A DNA stretch of 64,000 nucleotides, taken from positions 27,552,501-27,616,500 of the forward strand of contig NC_044572.1 in the NCBI RefSeq assembly GCF_901933205.1. Direction: 5' to 3'. This DNA comes from Camarhynchus parvulus. Lineage: Eukaryota; Chordata; Aves; Passeriformes; Thraupidae. The notes under the pieces are model-generated. The model was given only the letters and a program-made list of their open reading frames with translations. It was not told the DNA's origin and searched no databases. Position 1 is the first letter of the stretch; every line of letters begins with the position of its first letter. Both the position numbers and the translations under genes were made by a program. This document shows, piece after piece, positions 26,262 to 40,800 of the stretch.

Positions 26262-26615
26262 TATTACTTTATTATACTATATTATATTAAAGAATACTAT
26301 ATTATACTAAAGAATACAGAAAAGATACTTACTGAATGCTAAAAAGATAATAATGAAAACTCATGACTCTTTCCAGAGTCCCAACATTGGCCCTAATTGG
26401 CCAATGAGTCAAAACAACTCACACCAGAATCCAATTAGGCAATCACCTTTGGGTAAACAATCTCCAAACACATTCCAGACAAGCACAACACTGGAGAAGC
26501 AAATAAGAATTGTTTTCCTTTTCTCCGAGGCCTCTCTTGCTGCTTTTCAACTTCCCAGGAGAAAAACCCTGGGTGAAGGAATTTTTTCAGAGAATGTGAA
26601 TGCCACACTGGAACC
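26262..26615 (+). mobile_element. Probable endogenous retrovirus LTR fragment
   Basis: The segment 'aaaactcatgactctttccagagtccc..cattggccctaattggcc', then 'ggtaaacaatctccaaacacattcc' and 'aataagaattgttttccttttctccgaggc', agrees with my memory of an abundant passerine LTR family. It ends near 'agagaatgtgaatgccaca'. No terminal repeats, target duplication or internal retroviral genes are visible, so ends are approximate. The 90-codon frame at 26353-26625 is a by-product and not a gene. An unrelated unique sequence cannot be excluded without a repeat library. Confidence 0.5.
26275..26317. repeat. 20-bp tandem repeat, about 2.2 copies
   Basis: TACTATATTATATTAAAGAA followed by the same unit with one change and a partial third copy. 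It sits at the left edge of the probable LTR fragment. Confidence 0.85.
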
Positions 26616-29600
26616 TCCTCTGTAATTGTGATCCCAGTATACAGTTGCTTACAGAGTGCTGAGGGGAAACAAAATAAGATTGGGTGCAAAAGTGGAACAT
26701 AATGGTGGCCTCTAAGTCACTAGGATAGAAAGCTTGGAAAATAGTGATACAAAGAGCCAAGAAAACAGGCTGAAATCAGGATAAGAAACCTAACTGGAGA
26801 AAAAAAAAAGACTGCAAGGAAGTAGGGACAACCAGAATTTGTGTGGGTGTGCTATAGACCGTTTATTCTTTCAATGCATTAGTTGTGGATCTACAGTTTG
26901 TACAGGTATGTGAATCAGACTGCACAGAATGGAGACTTTTTAATCTAACTATAGTTACTTCAGTTTCAGAAGGCCCAACAGGGACTTCACTAATGGACAA
27001 AACCAACCAATCCAGTTGATCATAATTGCCGTTTACTTTTTAACTCCAAGCCAAATATACTAGATTTTCCAAGAGGTAACCAAAATAGAGTATTTTAATG
27101 GATCTTTCCAAGTCAAATCTGTTCCTCCAATGCACGCATGTACTTTTGAAATTTGTGTTCCTAAAATCAATGAGAACAGCTAGCCCCCATGTCTAGCATG
27201 CACTTAGACTGAAAATAAATGTTTGTCTAGAGAACAGACTCACTGGAGAAAAACAGTGGTTAAAACTCATAGTTTTAAATGCAAATAAGCAAAATTATTC
27301 TCAGGACCTGAAGAGCAGGCAGGGAGATTTCAAAGACACAATGGAGAGGTAAGTACTGAAATCCCTGGCAAAAGGGGAGCAGAAAGAGAATGAAATAAAC
27401 AAAGAAAATCAGTGCCCATTATTGCTTTTGAAAATCCTCTCCAAGGAGAGCTTAGTAATACGCACATACCAAATCACCTTAAACAAAAGCCACCTTCTGT
27501 CAATTTTAAAGCTTTTCCTTATTAAAATCCTATTGATTGATCATTCTTCATCTAAATGTCTGACAAGCCAATTTCCATTTTCAAAGAGGGAAACGTTGGT
27601 CTTCTTTTTCAGGCCATAAATCACTCAAACATTCTGTTATCAATTCTCAAATTAGTTAAGTAATACAAATTAATAAGAAAATTAAACAAGGCTGATTTCT
27701 TTAGTGAGTTGTTTCATTGGTGCAGCTTTTTTTAACTTAACCACTACACTCAGTGATTTCCAGAAATGCACAGGCTCAGTAGTAGTGACAAACACAATAT
27801 AGGTGGAAATAGCTTTTAATGACTTGTTAATTTCTTAAGAGTCCTAATTTAGCTGGCCAAAAGTACAGCTGTGTGTTTTGTGCTGGCTTCAACAGAAGAA
27901 TAACAAGAGGAATGTAACTTCAGTAAACTGATTAATGTATCCCACACCATTCAGACACAGGGTAAGTTGAGGTGAGATTTAAACTATTCTAAATTAATAA
28001 ATAAGGTTCAATTGGGATTTGTTAACTTAATCAACTCTAAGATAGAACCCCATTTTATCATTAATAATATTACTTTGCAGAAACATAAGTTATCATTAAA
28101 GTTACAGCCCTAAATATGGTATCTCAAAATAAAGCCTGTAATGCTATACTAATACTGTAATAAGGCCTCTGTAATACTATCTAAAACTTTACAAGTCCTG
28201 TTCCATCTATCATACTCCCATTACATGGTAGTTGCTTTAACTGGGAGATGGAAGGCAAACCTGTTCCTACTGATCAATCTTACTATTGAAAACTATAGGT
28301 CACTCATTAAAGTCAACTCTGGAGCAAACTACAATGCAAAAAGTAAATCTAAATAAGGAAGGCCACAAAGTTAGCAAATTCTAAGTGTATATTAATCAAA
28401 GCAAGTTATCATTTCAGAACACACAGACTGCAAAATTCTGAGCTGTGTTAACAAAAACTCCCTTTCTCCTAAGTGCTGCCTTTTCTTCCCCCCCCGGTGC
28501 TGAGCACCATCCTCACCTCTATTTCATTACACCGATATTTCTATGGCAAAATAAAGCAAGTAGCCAAACCTGTGCACCAAGATACCTGATATCATGACTA
28601 CATATAATTTAATTTTCTGCATATACATCACAATGCATTTAATATATTCTGTGTGCTGCTGAAAAATGTATCCTAAATTATCAGCATTAGCATTACAACT
28701 AAAGCCTCATTAAAAGGGAACAAGCCAAGCTTAAGGGGATGTGAAACTCTGAGGATGAGAAAAATCTTCATAAAATTGGCATCATTGCTTTCCCCTGTGA
28801 TGACAAAAGACAATATAACGTGTTTTCTCCAATCATTATCACATTTGGGTATCTGAAAATAGGATTGAAAGTTTTCCAGTTAACTGTTAGTGTGAGCTCT
28901 GGTACTTCCACAGGTTTTTCCTGTGAGATTCCAAACAAACTGTAGTCTAAATAACCAACAGTGGCATCTATACGCTCCCTGCAGAATATACGACAGCTTC
29001 ATTTGATATACTGCTCACTGAAGGAAGAAATGGTGTGGAGGAGATTCTCAGCGACTGAACTATTACTGAAATATTATAGAAACCTGCAAAGCAGTTGTCT
29101 CTAGATCAGCATGCAGTTCAGTCGTTACCGTCCAGTTAGATGAATAGAGCATGATTTCCTCGGGACAAGGAAATTTAATTTACACAGATAAAGTGAGGTG
29201 GAGAGCATTAGAAATTCAAAGTGTGACTTTGAAACCACTATGGCAATGCTTGAATGATGCTGAGTTCAGGTAAAACAACAATCTTAGTTCAGGTAAAGAG
29301 ATAGACATGATTTACCAGTGGGGAAAAAAAAATAAAAAGATACATCATGTATAAAGCAGAAGTCAAACTACACATAAAAACCTGTTTCCTAGATGTATCA
29401 ATAGGAAAAAAATAAGTTATTATGTTTTCATATTAATGATTTAAATACATATATTAAAATTAATATGTTAACTAGATACTAACACAATTTAAATTCTCTT
29501 AGCCCCCAGATATATAAATACAGATACAACAGACAACTTCAGTTGTCTGGCTGATATATCAGTGCCTAAGTATAAGGTTACTTTTCTAAGACATCCCACA

Positions 29601-32600
29601 CAGTGAAAGGAAAATAGCAAATTTTGCAATATGTTGCTAAAATACCCTCACCACCAGGTCCACCTCCACCCACTTCCTGCAGACACTTCTACATATGCTG
29701 AAATATTAATGTGTCCATCAGACAGATTGGCTCAGAGGTATTTTCAATCCTTAAATATGTACAAAAGCTATTTCTAGTATATTACTACTTAGTATTTTTT
29801 CTTTATGAACTCCAAAACCAAATAATTCAGATTTTCACACAAAGAAATATGAAGAAAACAAAAAGTATATTTTGCTTCATCCAAAAGCTGTTAGAAAACC
29901 ATTATAAGCAACCTGCTTTGGAAACCTTGGAGGATAACTGAATGTTAAATCCCAGATCATTTTGGTCCTTTCTTCTTTCTACAGATATACAAGCAAAACC
30001 ATAACAATGTAGAAGTTTGCCCAAATCTGATTATTGTACATGGTCTTATCTAAAGGAAGTTAAATATCTTATGATCTCTGATTGCATCTTAAATACTGAA
30101 ACTCACTGAACAGCAGGACACATTGTACCTCAGTAAGGCTTAAGGAGGGTGCAATTCAATAAATTCATCTCCTGTAAAGCTACAGGGTTGCCATAGCAAA
30201 GTAATATACTGACAGGATTCAGGAAAGAGCTATTATGTCAAACACTTTAAACATGCATATGCCTACACCAAATCCCCTCCCTGTCAATAACTGGTTGACT
30301 GGCAGCCAACAAAATGCTTGATTTCCAACCTTGTGAATCAAGATTTTTTTAAAATATAAAACTTAATTATATTGAGTTATTTGATTGCAGTGATCTCTGA
30401 GAAAAAATATTCTTGATTTGCAGATAGGCAGTTTGACAGGGCTTCCTCTAAACTCCCAATACTTAATTTTCATATCTGAAGGGACTGGTGAAGTATAAAA
30501 GATGTTCCCTGCTTCTGTTAAGAGTTCAGGCTTCTGACTTCATATCCTAAGTTTTCTAAGTGCATACATAATTTTGACACAGGAAAGAACCACACACCTT
30601 GAATCTTTGGTGGAAAGGAGGAAAAAAATCTTCCAATCTCTCACATATATGCACAATGAAAATTGCTATTATCTTTGGTCAGGACGAAATAAATATCTTC
30701 TTTCCACCAAACATTTAAAATTTTGAAGGAGATCTATTACAGGGAGGTTTTTGCAGGGCTGTCTTTGTAAGGAATTCTAGAGAAAGGAAAAATAATTGAA
30801 ATGTTAATAGGGGATAGCATTTTCATTACATTCATGGTTTGTACATAATTCAGAAATCCACTCTTTTTTTTTTCCCATTTGAAAAAAAAAAATTGCACTA
30901 ATTCCCTTTCTCTTCTGTGTTTCATATTCTGTTTCAGGTTCCCATGCTTATGCTAATCTATAATTTCAAGTAGTGATCTTCACACAATATCATAATGAAA
31001 CAATCAAAAATGAGTTTCTTTGGCTTTGTATAATGGAATACAGAAGACTCTATTCATTTGATTTCAGAATGGATCATTAGCCACTGTATTCTTAAACCAT
31101 TTAAGAGAAATAATTTGAAATCAAACAATAAATAAACCTAATGCATACCTCTAAGCAGAAAGTAATTAAAACAGATAGGAAACATTTGTTTTATTGTTTC
31201 TTTCCCCCCCTAAATTATGATTTTTGCAACAGTTCTTAAAAGGCTTTCACTTAAACTGCACTGCAAAAAATGAGATCATATTCATTGTATGCTCTTCATT
31301 AACTCAACTGATGGTGTTTTAATTCCTACAACATACAGAGTCTGATGTTCTTTTTGTAATTTGACATAGCTAGAGTGTGCTGAGAATAATTAGCTTCACT
31401 ATCACAGAACAAATGGCTTCTTTGCAAAGCACACACACCATTTTTTAACAAAGGTTCTTGGAAAACTTTGAAAATATTTCTTGTCTTACACAGAAACAAC
31501 TCTTTCATTATTAATTAACTTTTCTGTATCCTGATTTTCCCTAATGAATTAATAATCCATGTTCTATCTGCTGGTAAACACTAAGAACTAAAAGATAAGA
31601 AATGACACTTAGCACAAAGTGTTATGTCTGCTCTACTGAAACACATTGGATTATAAACAGTAAATGCAATCTAAAAGACTAAGGATTAATCAGAGAGACA
31701 ACAGCAAGGAAATTCATTACAACTTACCAATTCATTACAATTTCATTACAGATTATTAAACTATGATGGCATATTGCCTAAGACTCCCCATAGAAAGCCA
31801 AACACCACACTTATAGTTTGGTGAACATATTATGTTAACATATGTGGGTATATAAATGAACTTAAACATTTACAATATTCAAAAATATTGTTCTACTCAA
31901 TCTATTCTCAGAACTACAATATGGTATCCATGATGTCACATCTGGAAATGTGCTTTATGTTAAAATGTTATGAACATCAGTACAGGCCATGAATCAGTAA
32001 GTGCCAGGATAACACCTGACAGTCAGTAAAGGTGCAACCCAATGCCAGTGTGGGCTGATTTCACTGGTCGTCTGTGGCTGCCTGGCTAACACACACAAAC
32101 ACACACACATACACACAGAGATTGTGGGGAAGTACAGGTTAGACACAGACCCAGCAGCTTGCAGATGCAGAGCGCCCAAATCTAGAGAAGCATAGGCTGT
32201 CACTAATCCAGTGCCCAAAGCCCGACTCTGGGACCAGCCAGAGAGAACACTGCCTTCTCTGCTCTCCCCAGCTCAGTTGTGCCAAATCACTGCAGTGCTA
32301 AGTGGGGCATGTGTCAGGTAACTTTCAAGACATGCGTGTTTGTGTTTGCACAAGTGAGATTTCCTGCACAGAGCCCTTCCTTCCTTTTTGGTCCACTAAC
32401 AAATCGAGCACAACAGCCTAGAGTTCAACTCCTCCTCTTCCCATCACAACACAGTCAGAATCTTCTCCCCAGATGCTGGTATTTTTTAGTTCCCCATGCC
32501 AGAAATAACATTTAGACCTTATTGCATTTGCTAAAACCCTAAAGCAAGAGAACTAATCCTACAGTCCAAGAACAAGCACTGGAATATCTCTTATTCCTTA

Positions 32601-33786
32601 TTCCCCACACCAATGATATCCAAGGTGTTTTTGCAGAAGTAGTATCATTAATCTCTTAATGTGATAACATAACTGTGTAGGCTCCATGAATTAGACATAG
32701 TCATTGGCATTTAAGCAAATCACACCTCCTTGAACATCATCCAGATGGGAGAAGGCAGTTACTGTGATCTTCAAATAACCATGCAATGCTAATGTTGCAT
32801 CCAGAAACAGTAATTAGGGTGGGGTTTTTCTCTGACTAAAATATGAGTATCATTATCATGCGATACAGCAGTAATGCCAGCCTATTCTCATGAAGTTTCA
32901 AATTACTTGGGCAAGAAAAAGAGAAACAAACTCCAACAATACATAAATGAGAATGATTTATAGAACTGAATAGAGTCTTCAGACCTCCTATGTAAAGAAA
33001 AAGAAACACCAACCTGACCTAGGGACAGTAGATAAACTGAGAAAGTTTATAATGTTGAGATTTAGTCACCTGTACATAAAACTAGCAAACCAAATCTGAT
33101 TTTTCTGTAACACCCTGACATTCTACACACACCAGGTAAGAAATTTAGAAACAAAATCAAAACACAAATGAAACAACAGCAACAACAAAAAACAGAAACA
33201 AAACTTCAAAACCCAACCCAACCTTAACCAAATGTCTCTAAACCCCAAACCCATCCAGAATATAACCTTGAGACAAGCACAATAGTGGCAGGCGAGCACA
33301 GTCATGCTCTGAGCCAGCCCCTCAGCACACGAGGTACAGTCCTACAATGCTGAGATGAACACTAACCCTCAGCACCTTGGACAGAGGCTTTTCTGCGCTA
33401 TTCGTTCACTTAATGGAGCCCAAGGACCATCTTGACAGCTTACTCCTTATTCTTACATCAGTATTTGGCGGTTAATACACATGCACAGCCAGTAAAACAC
33501 AGATGAACTGGGATAAGCTTTAGGTCATCCATTCCTTGGTACAGACACCAGCAAAGGCTAAGATTATACTACTTTTTTTCACATTCATCAGAGAGACACT
33601 GTAAAATTATAACCCTTAAAACTTCCTAACTATTTTACAGGAAATAAAATATTGTCTTTGAGCTGTAGTCCTGTTGTCCACAGAAGTCAAATTATTTATT
33701 TTGCTATTTCTCCTTGATACGCCAGAAGAAGTCATACTACCAAATGAACAAAAAATAAATTGAACAGCTGGATGAAATTAATTCAA
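26616..33786. other. Flanking sequence without a recognised gene
   Basis: AT-rich sequence. It includes a C8 run (28488-28495), a pair of AGTTCAGGTAAA words near 29260-29300, three TTCATTACA words (31710-31750), a CA-rich microsatellite (32089-32117), a mixed GC region about 32000-32480, and an A/C-rich CAA-type tract (about 33152-33215). Open frames are short and unrecognised. Confidence 0.5.
32089..32117. repeat. Interrupted (AC)n microsatellite
   Basis: AC units broken by an AA and a T; probably no longer highly mutable because of the interruptions. Confidence 0.85.
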
Positions 33787-34118
33787 ATAATAGAATAATA
33801 AAATATTCAGAGTTTGAAGGGACCCACAAGGAGCACACAGTCCAACCTGTGGTCCAAAAATCACACCATGTGCAGAAGAGCATTGCCTGAAAGCTTCATG
33901 AACTCTGCCAGGTTTGGTGCTGTGTTCACTTCCCTGGGGAGCCTGATCCAGTGCCCACCCTCTTGGATAAGAACATTTCTCTAATATTCAGCTTAAGAAA
34001 CCCCTTACACAGTGTCCTGCTATTCCCTTGGGTCCTGCCACTGCTAACCATAGAGAAGAGATCAGTGCCTGCCCCTCCACTTTCCCTCATGAGGATGCTG
34101 CAGATCATGATGAGGTAC
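33787..34118 (-). mobile_element. CR1 LINE, 3'-end fragment
   Basis: The plus strand reads as antisense CR1: 'agagtttgaagggaccc..', 'cagtccaacctg', 'tgaactctgccaggtttggtgc', 'cttccctggggagcctgatccagtgcccaccc', 'cccttgggtcctgccactg', 'gaagagatcagtgcctgcccctcc'. It belongs to a different CR1 subtype from the one at 15936. The minus-strand 60-codon frame (34108-33926) is a remnant of the ORF2 C-terminus. 5'-truncated and decayed. Confidence 0.9.
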
Positions 34119-34950
34119 TCATACTTGATAAAAATCTATTAAAATACAATTGTTTTAGTAGAGGTGAAAATAATATATACATTTCCATCCTGATTAATGT
34201 AATAAAGTATTATCAAAGTTGTGAGAGTTTATGGAAAGGAGATCAGAAATCCAAGTCAGTACAGTATCAGTGAGTCTACCTTTAAAAAACAGAAGAAAAG
34301 CCCAGCATTGAAGAACAAGATTGCTTGCAGGGTCTTCCCTTGGATGGCAAAATTTGTCACATTTATAATAAAACATTACACTACTTCTAAGATGAAAGCA
34401 AAGGGGGAAAGGAAAAGTTATTATTTTAACAATATGAAACAACTGTGATTTTATTGACTCAGTTTAATTTGTTATTCTTAAAACCAATGTAAGCACAGCT
34501 AAATTTAAACCTCTAATTATCATGTAGATTATATTTAGATGAGACATAGGAGAAATTTTGCTGATGTTCATTGCAAGAAATCAATATAAAACTAAAAGAA
34601 AAAATATTTCAAAGATGCTCTGAAAAATAGACTTAAAAACTACTATTTGGATCCACCTGCAGGCCATTTCTGAAAGACTGTAGCTGAGGGGATGAGACAG
34701 CAGGGAAACCCATTCAAGCTGATCCAATTTAGATATGCAAATTTTATCTTGTGTGTTTGAAAAGAACATTATGGCACAGGATAATTTGCACCTTGAGTTC
34801 CAAAGAATAATATTTCTAATCTAATGAAAACATGCCTCCATTGTTCACTTTCCCACTCTCCAGGTTCAGGCCAATCTACTGCCCTCGTACCCATTTGAAA
34901 CTGCCCACGAATTTTTTTTTCCATATTTGAAACAATTAATTAACACGAAA

Positions 34951-34977
34951 ACAAAACAACAACAAAACAACAACAAA
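34951..34977. repeat. 11-bp tandem repeat acaaaacaaca
   Basis: Two exact units and a partial third in an A/C-only tract. Low-complexity DNA. Confidence 0.85.
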
Positions 34978-37816
34978 CCCACAAAACAGAAAGGGGAAAA
35001 AAAGGAAAATAGGTATTCATGTTTGTAGTTACCTGGAAAAAAGCACTGTTACAAGTGGCTGACTGATGAATGATACAACATACAATAGTAATGGGCCTAA
35101 TGTAATTTCCACTCTAGAGATGAAATGCTAAATGAAACAACTGCAGTTTAAGATCACATGTTTGACACAATGCAGTGTTACATTTTTATTGTTGTCTTTA
35201 TTTTTTCCAAATAGTGATATTAGCTTAGTGGTAAACTTTCATAAAAGCTGCACATGTTTTGGGATGTTTCAGTGGGAACATCATTTCTAAATCACAACAT
35301 TAATAGACACATCAATTCCTACTGGAGCAAATGAAAATATGTGAACTACAGTATCAGAAGTGTAACTTGTACCTAAGTAATGCTTATCATTATAATACAA
35401 TTCTACAATTTTAAACCCAAAGAGAAATATATTTAAATCACCCAATTCATAAATATTTAAGCGTAAATTAAAATGTTAAAATCATTGCAAAAACCCTTGA
35501 TTTTTGTGAAATTCACATTTCAGATGTGCCTTTAATTTAAAAGGGGAACAATGCAGTTACACTACGTTAAGAAGCACATTTTGAGGTAAACTGAACATCT
35601 TTGTGGAACCCCTCCCACTTCAAACAGGTACAAGATTTATCTCACATTCATCCACTCTGTTCACAATGGTAATAAAACAACTAACGCTAAGTATTACTGA
35701 AGATAACAGTTACAAGTCCTTTATCCATTAACCCAACTATACCTGACAGTTCGTTAACAAAGGTTAAAAAAGAAAAACAAAGACTTTAGAAAGAAGTTAC
35801 TTCCAGATTCACTACATATAGCTGGTCAGACTGACAGCTTATTAAAAATATAGCTCTCCAACTACAAATCCCAAACAGGAGAGATTGGTAGCAACAGAAG
35901 TATGGAAGCTTAAATTCCAGGAGTATGTCTGCCTCCATCACACTGCCTCTTAGTTAAGATCAAAGTAATTTTGTAATATGTAAACTTCATAGTTACAGGT
36001 CATGTAAACAAAAATGCAATTAGAAGACAGACCAGCAAATAAAAGGTTAATCTGCTGAAAAACGAGCTTAATGGAGGACTCCTCCTCTGCTCTCTGTCCA
36101 AAACAATTACTGGAATGGCCCCAGTCCTGACATTAGTGGGAGCTGGCACAGACTGTGAATCAGGAAATCAGCACAGGAAAAGTGCAAGACCTACACTTGT
36201 GCTGTCCAAAACAGAAGAGCCACAAAAATAACTCCATAACAGTAAGTTTGAAACACCTCACTAAACAGTGCACAAGAATGAGAGTTCTGAGGGTCCTGCT
36301 CTGCCATGGCTTGGGGGACAAGGAACGAGCTGAAGGGACTCAGCAGCAGCAGCAAGCAAGAGTGTGGGCTGTGCTAAAAGAGCCCTCTGTGGGAGGGGGC
36401 CTGGAAATGGAAATGCATCAGGAAAACTTCCACTCTCCATCAGATCACAGCTAAACCTGCAGTGTGCTAGAGAGGCTGGACTTTGGCTTCAGAGGAGATA
36501 CTGCTCTATCACAAAGTGTTATGTTAAGAGTACTTTCATAAAACATCTTTTTATTTTGTGCCTGATTCCAAATTGCTACCTTAACCATAGTGGAAGTTTG
36601 ATAAACATGTAGGGAAAACTGAGAAAATTCAAATACTTCAAATTTGATGAAGTCATTCAGAAATTTTCACACTTTGAAAAGGCACAGAGGACCTAAGTTG
36701 TAAGAGCACTCCATTTGTATGGGTTAAAGAATTCACTTGACATCCCTTTGAGTCAAAAGCACTTAGCCACATGGTTGCAATAAGAACTCCATCATTCCAG
36801 CATCCCTCAACTGCTTCCTCACCTCTGCCATTAGATTTTTTTCAGCTGGGACTTCTGTGTCTGTGATGCAGGATTTTGAACCCAGAAAATGCTTCAGCTA
36901 AATTAATAATTTCAAAAATAAAAATGTCTTTTTTGTGCATGTTAAACTTTATAAAAGATGAAAGTTCCCAGATATTTCAGTCAGCACTAGGATTCAGAAA
37001 CTACCAAAATAACACAACATATTTATACAACCTATGAGAGTACTGGCAAAACATGTATCTTACTATACATCACAATTTGCATTTCTTCTATTTAGACATC
37101 TCTTTTATATAATTTTGTTTATACAACAGGTTAATTCTGTATAGTTTTTATTTTTTTTTCAAAATCCTATTACAATTAACACTTTCCTTTCCTACTTTAG
37201 AAATAGCCCTCCCTTTCCTGTTAAATGTGCTTTCCAAGTAGGTTGGAACATTAATTTCCTCTATATATTTGTCATAGGGCAAGGGAAGAGTAAGACCCAA
37301 GATTTAAAAACAAATCCTTTGACAGGAAACAAACTCCTCAACTGAATTAATAGGTTACTTAAATGTTATTATACCAACTTATGTAAGTAGCAAAACACCA
37401 AACCACAGTTAAGAGGGAGGAAAATTCCTCTGGGGGGAAAAAAAAGTGAGGAAAAAAAATCTTCTTGAAAACAGATTTCACAGATCCACCTATTGCATAT
37501 TAGTGTGTGATAAAAATAAAACAAGGAAGGTGGACGTAGAGACAGATTTTCTTGAATTCCAACTGCATTCCGTGTTTCAACATACATCATAAATAAAAAA
37601 GGAAATTCAACACATTCAAAATGTTTCTAAACAAAGCTTTCATTCACTTCAATCCTCTCTCCTGTCATTTAAAAATGATCCTTCTAAGAATAAATCGTGA
37701 AATCTTTACTTGAACTCCAGGGAGAGATTTATTCCAAGCTGAAAGACAAGAATTTGAATTAGATAAGTCAAAACTCTTGTTATAGCTACCACTTTGGTAT
37801 TTTATGTGGTTCTTAA

Positions 37817-37858
37817 TTCAGAATAGCTGTTCACCAATTCACAATAGCTGCTCACCAT
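37817..37858. repeat. Two-copy 21-bp tandem duplication
   Basis: TTCAGAATAGCTGTTCACCAA followed directly by TTCACAATAGCTGCTCACCAT-type copy; three mismatches. A recent-looking local duplication. Confidence 0.85.
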
Positions 37859-40800
37859 TGCCTTTCAAATCTACCAGATTATCCAGCCATAAGAACACTT
37901 GCAGCCCAGTAAATATTTGCAGAATAGCCTCTGTTTTGGTGATTAACAATCCATAAAGAGATTTTAAGCAAAGCTGTCAGTTTAATCTGGAAGGGCTTTG
38001 CATCCACTATGCCAGACTGACTCGGACAGTTTTAGTAGCAAGGCAATGATGCAGCTCCAGCATCTGAACGAAGGCAGTGCATTTGTAAGAACCCAGGGGA
38101 GTTACAGCCCCATTTACTCCATCTGTGATACACCATGGGGGAAAGAGAAGCAAGGTTTACTATGTACTTATCTACAAAATATGTTGTCAAGCACTTATTT
38201 TCAGTACACAGAAGTAAGTATAATGTTTGGAATGAGTATAAAACATCTGGAATATGATTATTTTCAGCACAAATAAGCAATATTTTCATATTCTGACATG
38301 AAGAGTTTTTATTACAGTCATTCTGTGTAATTTCTGAGAGCAATAGTTTTTATTAGAGCTGACAGTGCATTTCTTCATAGTGAAGCCACAAAGGTTTGCC
38401 CCTTTACAAATAAGCAGATCATTGTGGCCAAACCAAGATAAAACCTCCAAGATCATTCAGACCAATGTCTGGGTTATTCTTGCCCTGCTCTAGTTTCTAC
38501 CTCCTGTTTTCCATTCACTATTGCACTGACAGAGGAAGAGAATAACAACAATAAGAGAAGTTGCTCCTGGCTTTATACAGCAGGACTTCACTACACTTAC
38601 ATATATACCTTACAGTACTCCCCAGCTAAGGACATCTTTCCACCTTACCTGTGCCATTGGTGAAGGGTCATACTACCCTGGCAGCAATCTGACTCCAATG
38701 GACAGCACTCTACTCTTAGGGTGACAAACAACAGAACTTGATATACACAATGCATTTTCTAAAGTGAAGCAGAGCAAAACCTTTTTTTCATTTAATGTGA
38801 CACAGCTAGAGAAATGCACAAAACACAATCCTTATCTTTTACAATAAGCTTGAAACTGAAGCTGCTCTCCCAACATTAGCAAAGGTGATGAACCCGAAGT
38901 ATTTTCAAGTTAAATTTGTCATCAATCTGTTGGCAGCAGAAAGACAGAATTCTAATTTAATGAAGCCACAGTATATGTCAGAATTCGACCTATTTTCTCC
39001 AGATTGAGGTGAACATGCTATGTTTAAGTAGACTGCTTAGATATTGGCTCTAATACCCAGCAAGCTCAAGTAAATATGCACAAATAAATCTGCAACAGAA
39101 AAGCTGCGTTATAGTAAAGTGAACTGATCTACTGTCATATCTCAATGTTTTCAGTTTGATAAGACCCTAGAATTTCCTTTTACCAAAAAATAATAGATCA
39201 TCTGAAAAGAAAGAGACAATGAGGAAAAATTAACCAAAACAATGGCTGAAATAACCTTATTTTTGTGGAACAACTCATAAGCTGGTCATATTATTGGTTA
39301 TTTTTGGATATTTTGACTAAAGAGGCTGAACACTTCCTACTTGCCATCACAGCATTTTAAAATTTACTGTTTTACAGTGTATTCTGAAGAATAAAAGAAT
39401 GTAAATAATGTTCAATTACTGTGAAGATTAGTCTGAACACACTTCAGATATTTTCTTTCTGAAATCTAATACTCAGAAGATTTACTTTTTTGACCTGTAG
39501 TTTGTTTATTTTCAGCAGATATAACCTATGCAAAATCAACAGTGTTGATTTCAAACTGTTTTGCGGAAGTTCAGGTTTCTAACATCTTCTGTAGCAAAAA
39601 AAAAGTTGTCCAAAGCTTGCTTTTAAAATGGATTTATTTATTTAATTTTAGAATAGAGCACTGGCCTGGTTATTAAAATGCTGTCTTGAGCTAAAAAATA
39701 GATCAATGTTATGGTAAGAAAGCCTGAAGACAGAAAGATCTGAGCAGGGCTGGTAGTTGCTCAGGAATGGGATTTCACAGAAAAGCCAAATGGCTTGCAC
39801 CAGTCAGTGTTGCTGCTCAGAACCCATGATTCTGCACTACAATAAAGTTTATGTTCACTGAGGATATCTGTATAAAGATACATTGTTTGTAAATCCATGG
39901 TTTCTAATTATTCTAACAAAGCATCTCAAGAATTCTGACCACAGTGAAATTATATTAGTAATGTTTCAGTCTTCAGTCATTTGAAACTATAGGTTGCTGT
40001 TTAAGAAATTCATATATGAGTAGCTTCTACTGTTTTCAAAATAATAATATAAGTTTAAATAAATCCAAATGCATTGTTGCAAAATCTCCCAGTAAAGGTC
40101 ACTAAAGGTATTTTAGGCAAATTTTGTTATGCAAAATGTGAGTCCTAAGCTATAGATGACTGCAAAATTGACTCTATTAAGGGCTTGAAACTCTTATTAA
40201 CTCATAATTATAAATTGTAATATTATGACTTAAGATATATCTTCTCTATAAAACTTATAAATACTTTCACTAGTATTTGAGAGCACATATAAATTAAAAT
40301 GGATTCATATAACTGCATCATTCTACCGAGAGTTTGTTGTTGGCTTTTTTTTTAGTTTACAGCGTAAGAAAAATATCAGACAGTTAAAGTATCAAGTATG
40401 GCATTATGTTAGTACAATGTGCTCCTGGAGAGTTCTCATACTTATCTCTCATTGTTATTTCAACATCTATCATTTCATTATCAATACTGCCAGGGAGGCA
40501 TGAAAGTTAATGGAACACATGTCCTAATCCTGAAAAGACAGACTGACACTTCAAATTACAGATAAATGCAAAAGAGGAACATATTACCAGACTATTTATT
40601 GTAAGAGGTACTGGGGAAAAAAATAACACTAAAAAGAAATCAAAATCCATACAGATTTCTTGCTAGTGATGGAATGTCTATTTGTAGTCCTCACTTCTAT
40701 GATTCTACTGAAAAAAATATATATGAGCAGCAAGTTGAGGAATCACTGTAACACAGAAGACAGATAAAAAAATACAGATATGGATTTATTATCCATAAAC

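Noticed and set aside
31710..31750. Three TTCATTACA words suggesting a repeat array
   Set aside because: Irregular spacing and only three short words; not a CRISPR-like or satellite array, and CRISPR is not expected in a bird genome.
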